DNA from: Clostridiales bacterium UBA5888
GTDB lineage: Bacteria; Bacillota; Clostridia; Oscillospirales; Oscillospiraceae
NCBI GenBank assembly: GCA_002431965.1
Contig: DJEW01000007.1
Span: 1-54,728, forward strand
Reading direction: 5' to 3'
DNA: 54,728 nt
How positions within the stretch are numbered: the stretch's first letter is position 1; every line of letters begins with the position of its first letter. Under the pieces are notes generated by a model, which ran no database searches, had not been told where the DNA came from, and saw nothing but the letters and a program-made list of their open reading frames with translations. This document shows positions 42,684 through 49,730 of this stretch, piece by piece. Both the position numbers and the translations under genes were made by a program.

Positions 42684-43190
42684 ATGCCTGAAGTAAATTC
42701 CACCAACGAAAAGAAGGCGAGAGACTTGAATAAGGGGCTGCTCTGTGCGATTCCCTGCCTCATTCTCTCCGTTGTCTGCCTTGTCTGCTCCCGCACCTAC
42801 CCCAAGCTGCAGGCGGACTATATGCAGGTCTCCGCTTCGTTCTTCCCGACGGTCGTTTCCGTGATGATGGTCGCCATGTCCGTCATCATGCTCATCGAGG
42901 CGATCGTCAAGCCCAAGTATGCCGAGCCTCTTACGCCCGACCAGAAGAAGGGCTACATCCGCGGGCTGCTCGCAATACTCAACATCATTGCCTACGCGCT
43001 GCTCTTCAAGCCGCTGGGCTACATCGTCTCTTCCATCATCGCTGTTTTCCTCATGATGCTTATCTTCGGCAACAGAAAGTGGAAGCTGATGATACCCATC
43101 AGCATAGTTCTCCCCATAATCCTTTACCTTGTGTTCTACTACCTTATGCAGACCGCGCTTCCCGCCGGTATCCTGCAATTCATGCTTTAA
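42684..43190 (+). CDS. tctB: Tripartite tricarboxylate transporter, small membrane subunit
   Basis: A 168-residue TctB-like protein with four predicted helices (about 14-33, 48-70, 88-108 and 112-160 in two parts). The family is poorly conserved, but the location between tctC and tctA and the helix pattern are decisive. GAAAGG lies 9 bases before the ATG. Confidence 0.88.
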   Translation: MPEVNSTNEKKARDLNKGLLCAIPCLILSVVCLVCSRTYPKLQADYMQVSASFFPTVVSVMMVAMSVIMLIEAIVKPKYAEPLTPDQKKGYIRGLLAILNIIAYALLFKPLGYIVSSIIAVFLMMLIFGNRKWKLMIPISIVLPIILYLVFYYLMQTALPAGILQFML

Positions 43191-43210
43191 GAAAGGCGGT
43201 ATAGTGTAAT

Positions 43211-44689
43211 ATGGATCTAGCCAGTATTCTCACTTTCACCAACATACTCATCTGTATGCTCGGTGTTGCCGCCGGTATCGTCATCGGCGCGCTGCCCGGT
43301 CTCACGCCCACCATGGGCGTGGCGCTCCTGCTGCCTGTCACGTTCGGCATGGATATGCTGCCCTCCTTCGCTCTGCTGCTTGGCATCTACGTCGGCGGCA
43401 CCTACGGCGGCTCTATCGCGGCTATCCTCATCCGCACGCCCGGCACTCCTCAGGCTGTCGCCACCGTGCTGGACGGTTATCCTCTCGCGCGCTCCGGCAG
43501 AGCGTCCGAGGCGCTTTCCACCGCTTGCATCGCTTCCGGCTTCGGCGGCATCTTCTCCAACATCGTGCTCATCTGCCTTGCCGGTCAGATCGCAAAGGTC
43601 GCCCTCGCGTTCGGTCCTGCCGAGTATTTCGCGATAGGCATCTTCGGTCTCAGCATGGTTGCCAGCTTCTGCGCCAAGAGCATTTCCAAGGGTCTCTTCG
43701 CCTGCGGCGTCGGTCTCATGATCAGCACCATCGGCGTTGACCAGATCGGCGGCATGAGCCGCTTTGCCTACACCAAGAGCATGCTCGGCGGCATTCAGAC
43801 AGTCTCCGCACTTATCGGACTTTTCGCTATTACCGAGGTCATTGTCAAGGCTGTTGACTCTGTCAACCATGTAAAGATGGAGGACACGGTCGTCTCCAGC
43901 AAGCTTGTCCCGTTCTCCGAGGTCAAGCACAACATCCCGAACATGTTCCGCTCTGCGGCTATCGGCACGTTCGTCGGCATTGTCCCCGCCACCGGCGGCG
44001 GCATCGCGGCGTTCCTTGCCTATAACGAGGCGCGCCGTGCCTCCAAGCACCCCGAGATGTTCGGCGAGGGCGCGTATGAAGGTCTCTTCGCTGCTGAGAC
44101 CGCCAACAACGGCGTCACGGGCGGCGCGCTTGTCCCGCTGCTCACTCTCGGCATCCCCGGCGACACAATCACCGCCGTCCTCATGGGCGCGCTCACCATT
44201 CAGGGACTCACTCCCGGACCCATGCTCTTCCAGAACAACCCCGAGGTCATCACCGGCATTTACACCATGCTGCTTATCTGCAATGTGTTCATGATAATCC
44301 TCGGTCTTGCAGGAACGAGACTTTTCATGCACGTCATCAAGATACCCAACGACGTGCTCCTGCCCTGTGTCATGCTGCTGTGCTTCATCGGCTCCTTTGC
44401 CTCCGGCAACAAGATATTCGATGTCGGCACCGCCGTTGTCATGGGTATCATCGGCTTCCTCTTCACGCTTGGTGACATTCCCGCCGCCCCGTGTCTGCTC
44501 GGCATAATCCTCGGCTCTACTGTTGAGACGAACTTCCGCCGCGCAATGGTCATCTCCAACGGCAGCTACTCCATTTTCGTGCAGAAGCCCATCTGCCTTG
44601 TCTTTCTCCTTATCTCGCTCGCGTCTATCCTCTTCGTCGCTTTCCGCGATGTGCTTCCCGGAAAGAAAAAGACTGTAAAGGACGCTTGA
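43211..44689 (+). CDS. tctA: Tripartite tricarboxylate transporter, large membrane subunit
   Basis: A 492-residue TctA permease with about 11-12 helices. GVAAGIVIGALPGLTPTMGV near residues 18-37, a conserved TTT signature, and a repeat of it in the second half (FVGIVPATGGGIAAFLAYN) are seen. It takes the acid from TctC and moves it inward with a cation gradient. Length is normal. It ends the transporter operon; two hairpins follow. Confidence 0.96.
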   Translation: MDLASILTFTNILICMLGVAAGIVIGALPGLTPTMGVALLLPVTFGMDMLPSFALLLGIYVGGTYGGSIAAILIRTPGTPQAVATVLDGYPLARSGRASEALSTACIASGFGGIFSNIVLICLAGQIAKVALAFGPAEYFAIGIFGLSMVASFCAKSISKGLFACGVGLMISTIGVDQIGGMSRFAYTKSMLGGIQTVSALIGLFAITEVIVKAVDSVNHVKMEDTVVSSKLVPFSEVKHNIPNMFRSAAIGTFVGIVPATGGGIAAFLAYNEARRASKHPEMFGEGAYEGLFAAETANNGVTGGALVPLLTLGIPGDTITAVLMGALTIQGLTPGPMLFQNNPEVITGIYTMLLICNVFMIILGLAGTRLFMHVIKIPNDVLLPCVMLLCFIGSFASGNKIFDVGTAVVMGIIGFLFTLGDIPAAPCLLGIILGSTVETNFRRAMVISNGSYSIFVQKPICLVFLLISLASILFVAFRDVLPGKKKTVKDA

Positions 44690-44718
44690 GTGCAGTTTTT
44701 CCCTCCTTAAACCCCTCA

Positions 44719-44752
44719 GTTTCAGTCCTCCTCGTCTGAGGAGTGCTGAAAC
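44719..44752 (+). repeat. Hairpin downstream of tctA
   Basis: GTTTCAG (44719-44725) pairs with CTGAAAC (44746-44752), and inner CTCCTC pairs with GAGGAG. No T-run follows, so it probably protects the 3' end ahead of the true terminator. Confidence 0.5.
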
Positions 44753-44792
44753 GCGCGGGGTGCATAAACCGGACGGTCTCAAGCCGCCATCC

Positions 44793-44834
44793 AACCGAGA
44801 CGAGACTGCTGTCCGCCTCGGTTTGTTTTTATTT
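44793..44834 (+). terminator. Terminator of the tct operon
   Basis: AACCGAG (44793-44799) pairs with CTCGGTT (44817-44823) and is followed by TGTTTTTATTTT. Confidence 0.65.
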
Positions 44835-44892
44835 TGCCTGTATATTAACCATTTGAAATGTATTATTATAAACTAAATGAGGTAATCACCCA

Positions 44893-45777
44893 ATGAGCGA
44901 GCTTTCAAAAGAACAACTCAAAAGCGCGATAAAAGCCGTCTGGATTCGTTCTCTCACCGAGATACAGCCCGACGTGCTCAACGCGCTTCGCCACGCGCGC
45001 GAGGTAGAGACCAGCCCCCGCGCCCAGAAGTATCTCGACATCATCATCGAAAACGCCGTCACTGCCACAAATAACCACACGGTCATCTGTCAGGACACTG
45101 GCGTCCCCACGTTTTTCATCAGGACCTCCCTCGGCTTCCCGTATAAAGACAGCCTCCGCGCCGCCTTTGATGAGGCGCTGCATGAGCTGACCATGGGGGA
45201 ATTCCCCATGCGCCCCATGGTCGTCGACCCGCTCACGCGCGAGGATCGCTGCGACAACACCGGCGTCAACGTCCCTCTCATCCATGTTGAGCTTGAGGAG
45301 GGGCTGGAGTATATGGAGATAAAGGCAATGCCCAAGGGGGCAGGCTCCGGCTATTGGGGCACGCTTACGTTCATGCCGCCGTCTGCGGGCGTCGCGGGCG
45401 TGAAGAAGTTCGTGGTCGACTCCGTCCTGCGCGCAGGATCGAATCCCTGCCCGCCGCTCATCGTCGGCGTGGGCATAGGCGGTCCTCTTGAGGAGGTCGC
45501 CCGCCTTGCCACTGTGGCGTCCTGCCGCCCGATAGACCGCCCGAATCCGCGCCCCGATCTCGCCGCGCTCGAAAAGGAGCTGTGCGAGGCGCTGAATATG
45601 AGCAAGATCGGCGCGATGGGCGTCGGCGGGGACACGACGGTGCTCGGCGTGAATATCGAGACCTCCGGCTCGCACAAGCCGTGGCTGCCCGTGGCGGTCA
45701 ACATCAACTGCTGGCCGGGGCGCAAGGCGGTGTGCCGCGTCTATCCCGACGGGCGCGTTGAACAGGTCGGAGCGTGA
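44893..45777 (+). CDS. ttdA: Fumarate hydratase/L-tartrate dehydratase-type alpha subunit
   Basis: A 294-residue iron-sulfur hydro-lyase alpha subunit (class I fumarase N-terminal domain, TtdA/FumA family). A cluster Cys lies in CQDTGVP near residue 66, and further family Cys in REDRCDNTG and VNINCWPGRK. It adds or removes water on fumarate, tartrate or a methylated analogue. The beta subunit follows directly. Placement after an acid transporter suggests it acts on the imported acid, for example tartrate to oxaloacetate or malate to fumarate. ATG 44893 follows GAGGT. Confidence 0.9.
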   Translation: MSELSKEQLKSAIKAVWIRSLTEIQPDVLNALRHAREVETSPRAQKYLDIIIENAVTATNNHTVICQDTGVPTFFIRTSLGFPYKDSLRAAFDEALHELTMGEFPMRPMVVDPLTREDRCDNTGVNVPLIHVELEEGLEYMEIKAMPKGAGSGYWGTLTFMPPSAGVAGVKKFVVDSVLRAGSNPCPPLIVGVGIGGPLEEVARLATVASCRPIDRPNPRPDLAALEKELCEALNMSKIGAMGVGGDTTVLGVNIETSGSHKPWLPVAVNINCWPGRKAVCRVYPDGRVEQVGA

Positions 45778-45785
45778 GGTGCAGT

Positions 45786-46403
45786 ATGGCTAAAACAGTT
45801 TATCTTACGACCCCTTTGAAGAAAGAGGACATTGAAGCGCTTGAGATCGACGACGTCGTCTACATCTCCGGCGACCTTTACACCATGATGTACGCGGATC
45901 ATTTCACCCGCATCATGGACATGATAGATGCCGGGGAGAAGCCGCCTATGGAGCTTGAGGGCGCGGCGATATACAACACCGGCACGATTTTCCGCCGCAT
46001 GGAGGACGGAACGTATGACTTCCGCGCCATCGGCACCACCACAAGCTCAAAGTTCAACCACTACACGCCGGATTTCATCCGCAAGACCGGCGTGCGCGCG
46101 GTGCTCGGCAAGGGCGGCATGGACAAGAATACGCTCGACGCGATGCGCGAATGCGGGTGCGTGTATCTTGCGCTCGTGGGCGGCTGCTCCGCGATATATA
46201 CCTGCAAGGTCGACCGGCTCGAGCGCGAATACTGGCCGGAGACGTGCAGAAGCTGGGCGGACACGCTTTTGAAGCTGAACGTCACGAATTACGGACCCAT
46301 GTTTGTCTCCATGGACGCGCACGGCAACAGCATTTATGAGAGCATCGGCGACCGCGCCGAGGAAAACCGCGGCGAGATATACAAAAAGCTTGGCATAAAG
46401 TGA
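45786..46403 (+). CDS. ttdB: Fumarate hydratase/L-tartrate dehydratase-type beta subunit
   Basis: A 205-residue beta subunit (class I fumarase C-terminal domain, TtdB family). KTVYLTTPLKKEDIEALEID opens it; SGDLYTMMYADH, GPTTSSKFNHYTP-like IGTTTSSKFNHYTPDF and AVLGKGGMDKNT carry the substrate-binding residues. I prefer ATG 45786, just after GAGGTG; a GTG at 45774 overlapping the alpha stop is possible. The two chains form the dehydratase. Fumarase versus tartrate dehydratase cannot be decided by eye. Confidence 0.9.
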   Translation: MAKTVYLTTPLKKEDIEALEIDDVVYISGDLYTMMYADHFTRIMDMIDAGEKPPMELEGAAIYNTGTIFRRMEDGTYDFRAIGTTTSSKFNHYTPDFIRKTGVRAVLGKGGMDKNTLDAMRECGCVYLALVGGCSAIYTCKVDRLEREYWPETCRSWADTLLKLNVTNYGPMFVSMDAHGNSIYESIGDRAEENRGEIYKKLGIK

Positions 46404-46426
46404 TAAAAAGGTGAGAGGGTTTGCGT

Positions 46427-47569
46427 ATGGACTTTTTTTTCAAGATAACAAGGGAAGAATATCTCGACGCGATAAAGGGCTTTCTGCGCATGAGACAGCG
46501 CAGCATCGCAAATCTTCTCATCTTTCTTTTTATGACGGTGGGACAGGCGGCGCTTGTCGCGTGGAACATCGTCCGCCTCGACATCACCGGCGGCACGCGC
46601 GCCGCGCTCATCGCCATCTCCGCGCTCATCTGCCTGGCGCAGGTGTTCTATCAGTGCAGTGTTGAGCTTCGCGCAAGGTCCCAGCTCCGCCGCTCAATGG
46701 ATAAGGGGAAGATAAGCGAGGAGTTCTGGGGGCGGCAGCATCTGTCCCTGAAGGAAGAGGTGGTGCGTCTTCAATGCGGCAAGATCGATCTGAAGTACGA
46801 CTGCGCGTACTACGGCGGCGCGCAGCTCGTTGGCGGAATGCTCGTTTTGAGCTTTTGTCGCGGTAAGGACGTGCACCAGCTGCTCATCCCCATTTCGGCT
46901 TTTTCATCGGACGACGGTCGGCGGGAGTTTGGAGCGGCGCTTGCCGCCGCCAAGCGTGCCAGCATACTCTCCGGCTATGCCGAGACTGCGCGAAAGCGTC
47001 CGGAAAAAACGGCGTACTCCGCAGATTTTGACTATACCGCGGATGAATTTGCGCGCGATTATGTCCGCGCTGCACGCCTTGCGTATTCCACCGCCGTGCC
47101 GTATGACATCATGATGACCACAAAGCTGGCTGCGGCGGCATTCCTTGTGTATAATATCATTGCCGGGCATATCGCGGGCGCTATGTTCACGACATTTACC
47201 GTTTTTGTCGTCATTATCCTGCTCTATCCTGTGATTTTTGCGTTCACACCGTTTATCTGCCAGGTTGCAAAGCGCAATACGCACTCCCTCTTCGGCGGTC
47301 TTACCTCGGTGCACTGCGCTGTTGATGTCACGGATGAAAAGCTCGTCTTTTCCGGTGATACGTTTTATAATCAAATCCCGCTTGCATCCGTCTGCGGCGC
47401 GGAGAAGCGCCGCAGCTTTGCAGCGGTGTACCTCAAGGATAACACATCCGTCGTCATGAAGATTACACCTGAAAACGAGCGGGAGGTCACGCGCATGACG
47501 CTCTATCTTGAAACTCTCGGCGCTTCAAACCGCAAAAAGCGGTTCAGGCGGACGAACCCCGATGAATAG
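46427..47569 (+). CDS. YcxB-like membrane protein
   Basis: A 380-residue membrane protein with two similar halves. Helices at about 27-47 and 56-75 are followed by a soluble domain to about 175. A second helix pair (about 232-250, 256-280) is then followed by a C-terminal YcxB-like domain with YNQIPLASVCGAEKRR and AVYLKDNTSVVMK. Function is unknown; YcxB-like domains occur in Firmicute membrane proteins without an assigned role. ATG 46427 lies 7 bases after GAGAGGG. A decayed copy of the C-terminal domain is present on the other strand at 49246-49330. Confidence 0.75.
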   Translation: MDFFFKITREEYLDAIKGFLRMRQRSIANLLIFLFMTVGQAALVAWNIVRLDITGGTRAALIAISALICLAQVFYQCSVELRARSQLRRSMDKGKISEEFWGRQHLSLKEEVVRLQCGKIDLKYDCAYYGGAQLVGGMLVLSFCRGKDVHQLLIPISAFSSDDGRREFGAALAAAKRASILSGYAETARKRPEKTAYSADFDYTADEFARDYVRAARLAYSTAVPYDIMMTTKLAAAAFLVYNIIAGHIAGAMFTTFTVFVVIILLYPVIFAFTPFICQVAKRNTHSLFGGLTSVHCAVDVTDEKLVFSGDTFYNQIPLASVCGAEKRRSFAAVYLKDNTSVVMKITPENEREVTRMTLYLETLGASNRKKRFRRTNPDE

Positions 47570-47603
47570 AAAATTTGACCCTGCCTATGACTTGAAGTGT
47601 TCC

Positions 47604-47652
47604 CGCTCAAAGACTGAATTCAAAATACCAGACCCTTCGAAGGCACCTGCCA
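47604..47652. repeat. 49-bp inverted repeat, copy 1
   Basis: This block is identical, in reverse complement, to 49200-49248. It starts 35 bases after the stop of the YcxB-like gene and runs into a terminator. The copies flank the TauE remnant and the threonine-synthase-like gene. Confidence 0.85.
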
Positions 47653-47690
47653 CCTGTGCAAAACAGGCGGCAGACCTTTTCGTTTTTTCT
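47649..47690 (+). terminator. Terminator after the YcxB-like gene
   Basis: GCCACCTGT (47649-47657) pairs with ACAGGCGGC (47663-47671), with one mismatch, and is followed by AGACCTTTTCGTTTTTTCTT. Confidence 0.7.
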
Positions 47691-47718
47691 TGTATTGCAC
47701 CTGAAATTATGCTAGAAT
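47690..47718 (+). promoter_or_regulatory. Promoter of the truncated TauE/SafE gene
   Basis: TTGTAT (47690-47695) and TAGAAT (47713-47718) are 17 bases apart, with an extended -10 TG at 47710-47711. The thrC-like gene downstream may use it too. Confidence 0.55.
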
Positions 47719-47748
47719 TGCCCGGAGCAAACGAAAGGACGTTTTCAA

Positions 47749-47919
47749 ATGGCGCATATAGTTTTCATTCTTGCTGCCTTTTTCGCCTCGGTTATAGGCT
47801 GTATCTGCGGCATTGGCGGCGGCGTGATAATAAAGCCCGTCGTGGATAAACTCTTTGTCAGGCCGCTCATCGCCATTATGTGCGTATGCGTCTATAATTT
47901 TCTGCAATTTCGGGTATAG
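47749..47919 (+). pseudogene. TauE/SafE family permease, truncated after the first helix
   Basis: A frame of 56 codons starting MAHIVFILAAFFASVIG and continuing CGIGGGVIIKPVVDKL. This is the conserved N-terminus of TauE/SafE (sulfite/organosulfonate exporter-like) permeases, which are normally about 250 residues long. After about 39 residues the similarity ends and the frame stops. It still has a promoter and a good ribosome-binding site (AAAGGA), so the loss looks recent, or a short peptide is still made. Confidence 0.65.
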
Positions 47920-47958
47920 GCAGGAACAATGATAATATAAAGATTTTGGAGGTATTCT

Positions 47959-49059
47959 ATGAAAGCTCAGTATATCTGTTCAAGATGCGGTAAAACCGCG
48001 GATGTAACGACGCTGTCGGAAAAATGCGAATGCGGCGGCTTGTGGAAGCTAAGCTATGACCCGCCCGCATTTGATGAGGCGCTCATAGACCGGGATGAGT
48101 GGAGCATTTTCCGTTACCGCGCGTTTATGCCGCTTGTGGGCGATACATGGCGGCAGGTGACAATGGGCGAGGGCATGACCCCCGTTGTGCGCTTTGACGA
48201 CGATCTCATGCTGAAAATGGACTATTTTATGCCAACGCTGTCTTTTAAAGACCGCGGTGCGGCGGTGCTCATCGCGCATTGCAAGGCAATAGGCGTGGAT
48301 TCCGTTGTGCAGGATTCCAGCGGCAACGCGGGCAACAGCGTCGCCGCCTATTGCGGCAGGGTGGGCATTGCCTGCGAGATATTTGTTCCGGAGGGTACGT
48401 CACATAAGAAGATCGACATGATACGCGCGCACGGCGCGCATGTGAACATCGTTCCCGGGTCGAGAGACCACTGCGCCGACGTGTGCCGCGCGCGTGTGAC
48501 CGAGGAGGGGAAATACTACGCCAACCACGTCTATAACCCATTCTTCTATGAGGGAACAAAGACTTATATTTATGAGGTCTATGAGCAGCTGCACCGTATT
48601 CCAGAGAATATATTCATCCCCGTCGGCAACGGCACGCTCTTCCTCGGCGCGGTGCTCGCGCTTGAGCATTTGCTTAAAAGCGGCGTGATTGGGAAAATGC
48701 CAAATATCATTGCGGTTCAGAGCGAGTCCTGTGCGCCCATCGCCATCGCGGCGGAGCGCGGACTGCACGCCGCGGCAGACGTTACGCCCGCACCGACACT
48801 GGCTGAGGGTATAGCCATCGGCAAGCCCATGCGCGGCGCGGAGATATTGGAGAAGATATATGAGTACGATATGAAGGTCGTCATGATCCCGGAAAAGGAG
48901 ATTCTCCCAGCCCGTGCCGAACTTGCGCGCCGCGGCGTATACTGCGAGCATACCACAGCCGGGAACTATGCGGCGTATAAGAAATACTGCGCCGCTTACG
49001 GCAGAACGCCTGACAGTCTCATAACCATGTGCGGCGCCGGGCTGAAATCCGATCATTGA
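47959..49059 (+). CDS. Threonine synthase-like PLP enzyme
   Basis: A 366-residue fold-type II PLP enzyme. An N-terminal zinc-ribbon (C7, C10, C23, C25) precedes the catalytic core; the PLP Lys is K97 in PTLSFKDRGAA. DSSGNAGNSVAAY binds the cofactor phosphate or substrate, and the glycine-rich loop is PVGNGTLFLG. Threonine synthase makes threonine from O-phosphohomoserine, but related enzymes act as deaminases or ammonia-lyases, so the precise reaction is open. No thrA or thrB gene is near. GGAGG precedes the ATG. It is flanked by the 49-bp inverted repeats. Confidence 0.82.
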   Translation: MKAQYICSRCGKTADVTTLSEKCECGGLWKLSYDPPAFDEALIDRDEWSIFRYRAFMPLVGDTWRQVTMGEGMTPVVRFDDDLMLKMDYFMPTLSFKDRGAAVLIAHCKAIGVDSVVQDSSGNAGNSVAAYCGRVGIACEIFVPEGTSHKKIDMIRAHGAHVNIVPGSRDHCADVCRARVTEEGKYYANHVYNPFFYEGTKTYIYEVYEQLHRIPENIFIPVGNGTLFLGAVLALEHLLKSGVIGKMPNIIAVQSESCAPIAIAAERGLHAAADVTPAPTLAEGIAIGKPMRGAEILEKIYEYDMKVVMIPEKEILPARAELARRGVYCEHTTAGNYAAYKKYCAAYGRTPDSLITMCGAGLKSDH

Positions 49060-49108
49060 ATTGAATAATACATATGAAGAGCTGAAACGCCCGGTTTGAT
49101 CTTTGAAG

Positions 49109-49127
49109 TGACCCCAAAAAGTTAGAC
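49109..49127. mobile_element. Possible terminal inverted repeat of an IS3/IS150-type element
   Basis: TGACCCCAAAAAGTTAGAC resembles the ends of IS150-group insertion sequences, as I remember them. No transposase gene and no matching opposite end are seen in the window, so at most a solo remnant is left. Confidence 0.4.
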
Positions 49128-49199
49128 AATATTTTTAAGTAAAAATTGTTCAAGCAGCGTTCAAGCAGCCGAAAGGGCTTGCTGTCTGTGAATGGCAGC

Positions 49200-49248
49200 T
49201 GGCAGGTGCCTTCGAAGGGTCTGGTATTTTGAATTCAGTCTTTGAGCG
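49200..49248. repeat. 49-bp inverted repeat, copy 2
   Basis: Reverse complement of 47604-47652 without mismatch. Read on the minus strand it begins at the last codons and stop of the YcxB remnant, so the block is the conserved 3' flank of a YcxB gene. Confidence 0.85.
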
Positions 49249-49330
49249 TTACCTTCATGACGATGGCAGTGTTGTCCTTGATATATCACGAAGTGTTTTT
49301 CAAAGGCAGAAACAGACGGCGGTGGGCTAA
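49246..49330 (-). pseudogene. Remnant of a second YcxB-like gene (C-terminal end)
   Basis: On the minus strand the sequence reads YIKDNTAIVMKVTLKD and a stop, matching VYLKDNTSVVMKITPEN of the intact gene at 46427. Further upstream RRLF precedes a stop codon and shifted text, so only the tail survives. It is a duplicated or inverted copy that has decayed. Confidence 0.6.
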
Positions 49331-49641
49331 GCCGCTCCATAGGATTAACGTGCCTTCCTTCATGCTCATGGCGGGGCGCTCTACTCTGTGACGTGCAGCC
49401 AGCGCAAGTATCATAATCTCTGCATACGCTTCATGGGCGACAGCCCTGCCAAATGCTGCTTGCAACGATGGTGCTGTTCGCTCTGCCAGTTTTCTGACGA
49501 TCCCGGCGCACCCATTGCCCGGCTGCGCATATGCGGAATGTATCTGCTCGCCCTATTCAGTTGGATGCATCCTTTTGTGTTGAACTATAAATCTACATAT
49601 TACACGTTACACGTTGCATTTTGTCGAAGATGCATCTGTGC

Positions 49642-49684
49642 AGCAAGAACCTCCCAACCTGTTTGAGGCGGGGAGGTTCTTGCT
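49642..49684. repeat. Perfect 14-bp inverted repeat downstream of the binding-protein gene
   Basis: AGCAAGAACCTCCC (49642-49655) and GGGAGGTTCTTGCT (49671-49684) enclose a 15-base loop. It lies just beyond the 3' end of the minus-strand lipoprotein gene. No T-run follows on either strand, so its role as a terminator is uncertain. Confidence 0.55.
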
Positions 49685-49730
49685 TGATTGAATAAAGCTA
49701 TTGTTTGAATCATGTGAAATGAACAGAACG

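Larger units (their letters stand above)
49060..49730. other. Gene-free stretch with decayed sequences
   Basis: These 671 bases contain no intact gene. In order there are an IS3-like end (49109-49127), the second 49-bp repeat (49200-49248), a YcxB remnant on the minus strand (49246-49330), unassigned sequence and a long hairpin (49642-49684). A 92-codon plus-strand frame at 49388-49666 is Cys/Trp-rich, has no ribosome-binding site and matches nothing I recognise. Confidence 0.6.

Noticed and set aside
43217..44794. Minus-strand open frame of 525 codons opposite tctA
   Set aside because: Its product is dominated by Asp/Glu/Arg/His, the mirror image of a hydrophobic permease, so it is a shadow.
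49388..49666. 92-codon plus-strand frame in the decayed region
   Set aside because: Composition is odd (many Cys and Trp), there is no ribosome-binding site, and it runs into the 14-bp palindrome.
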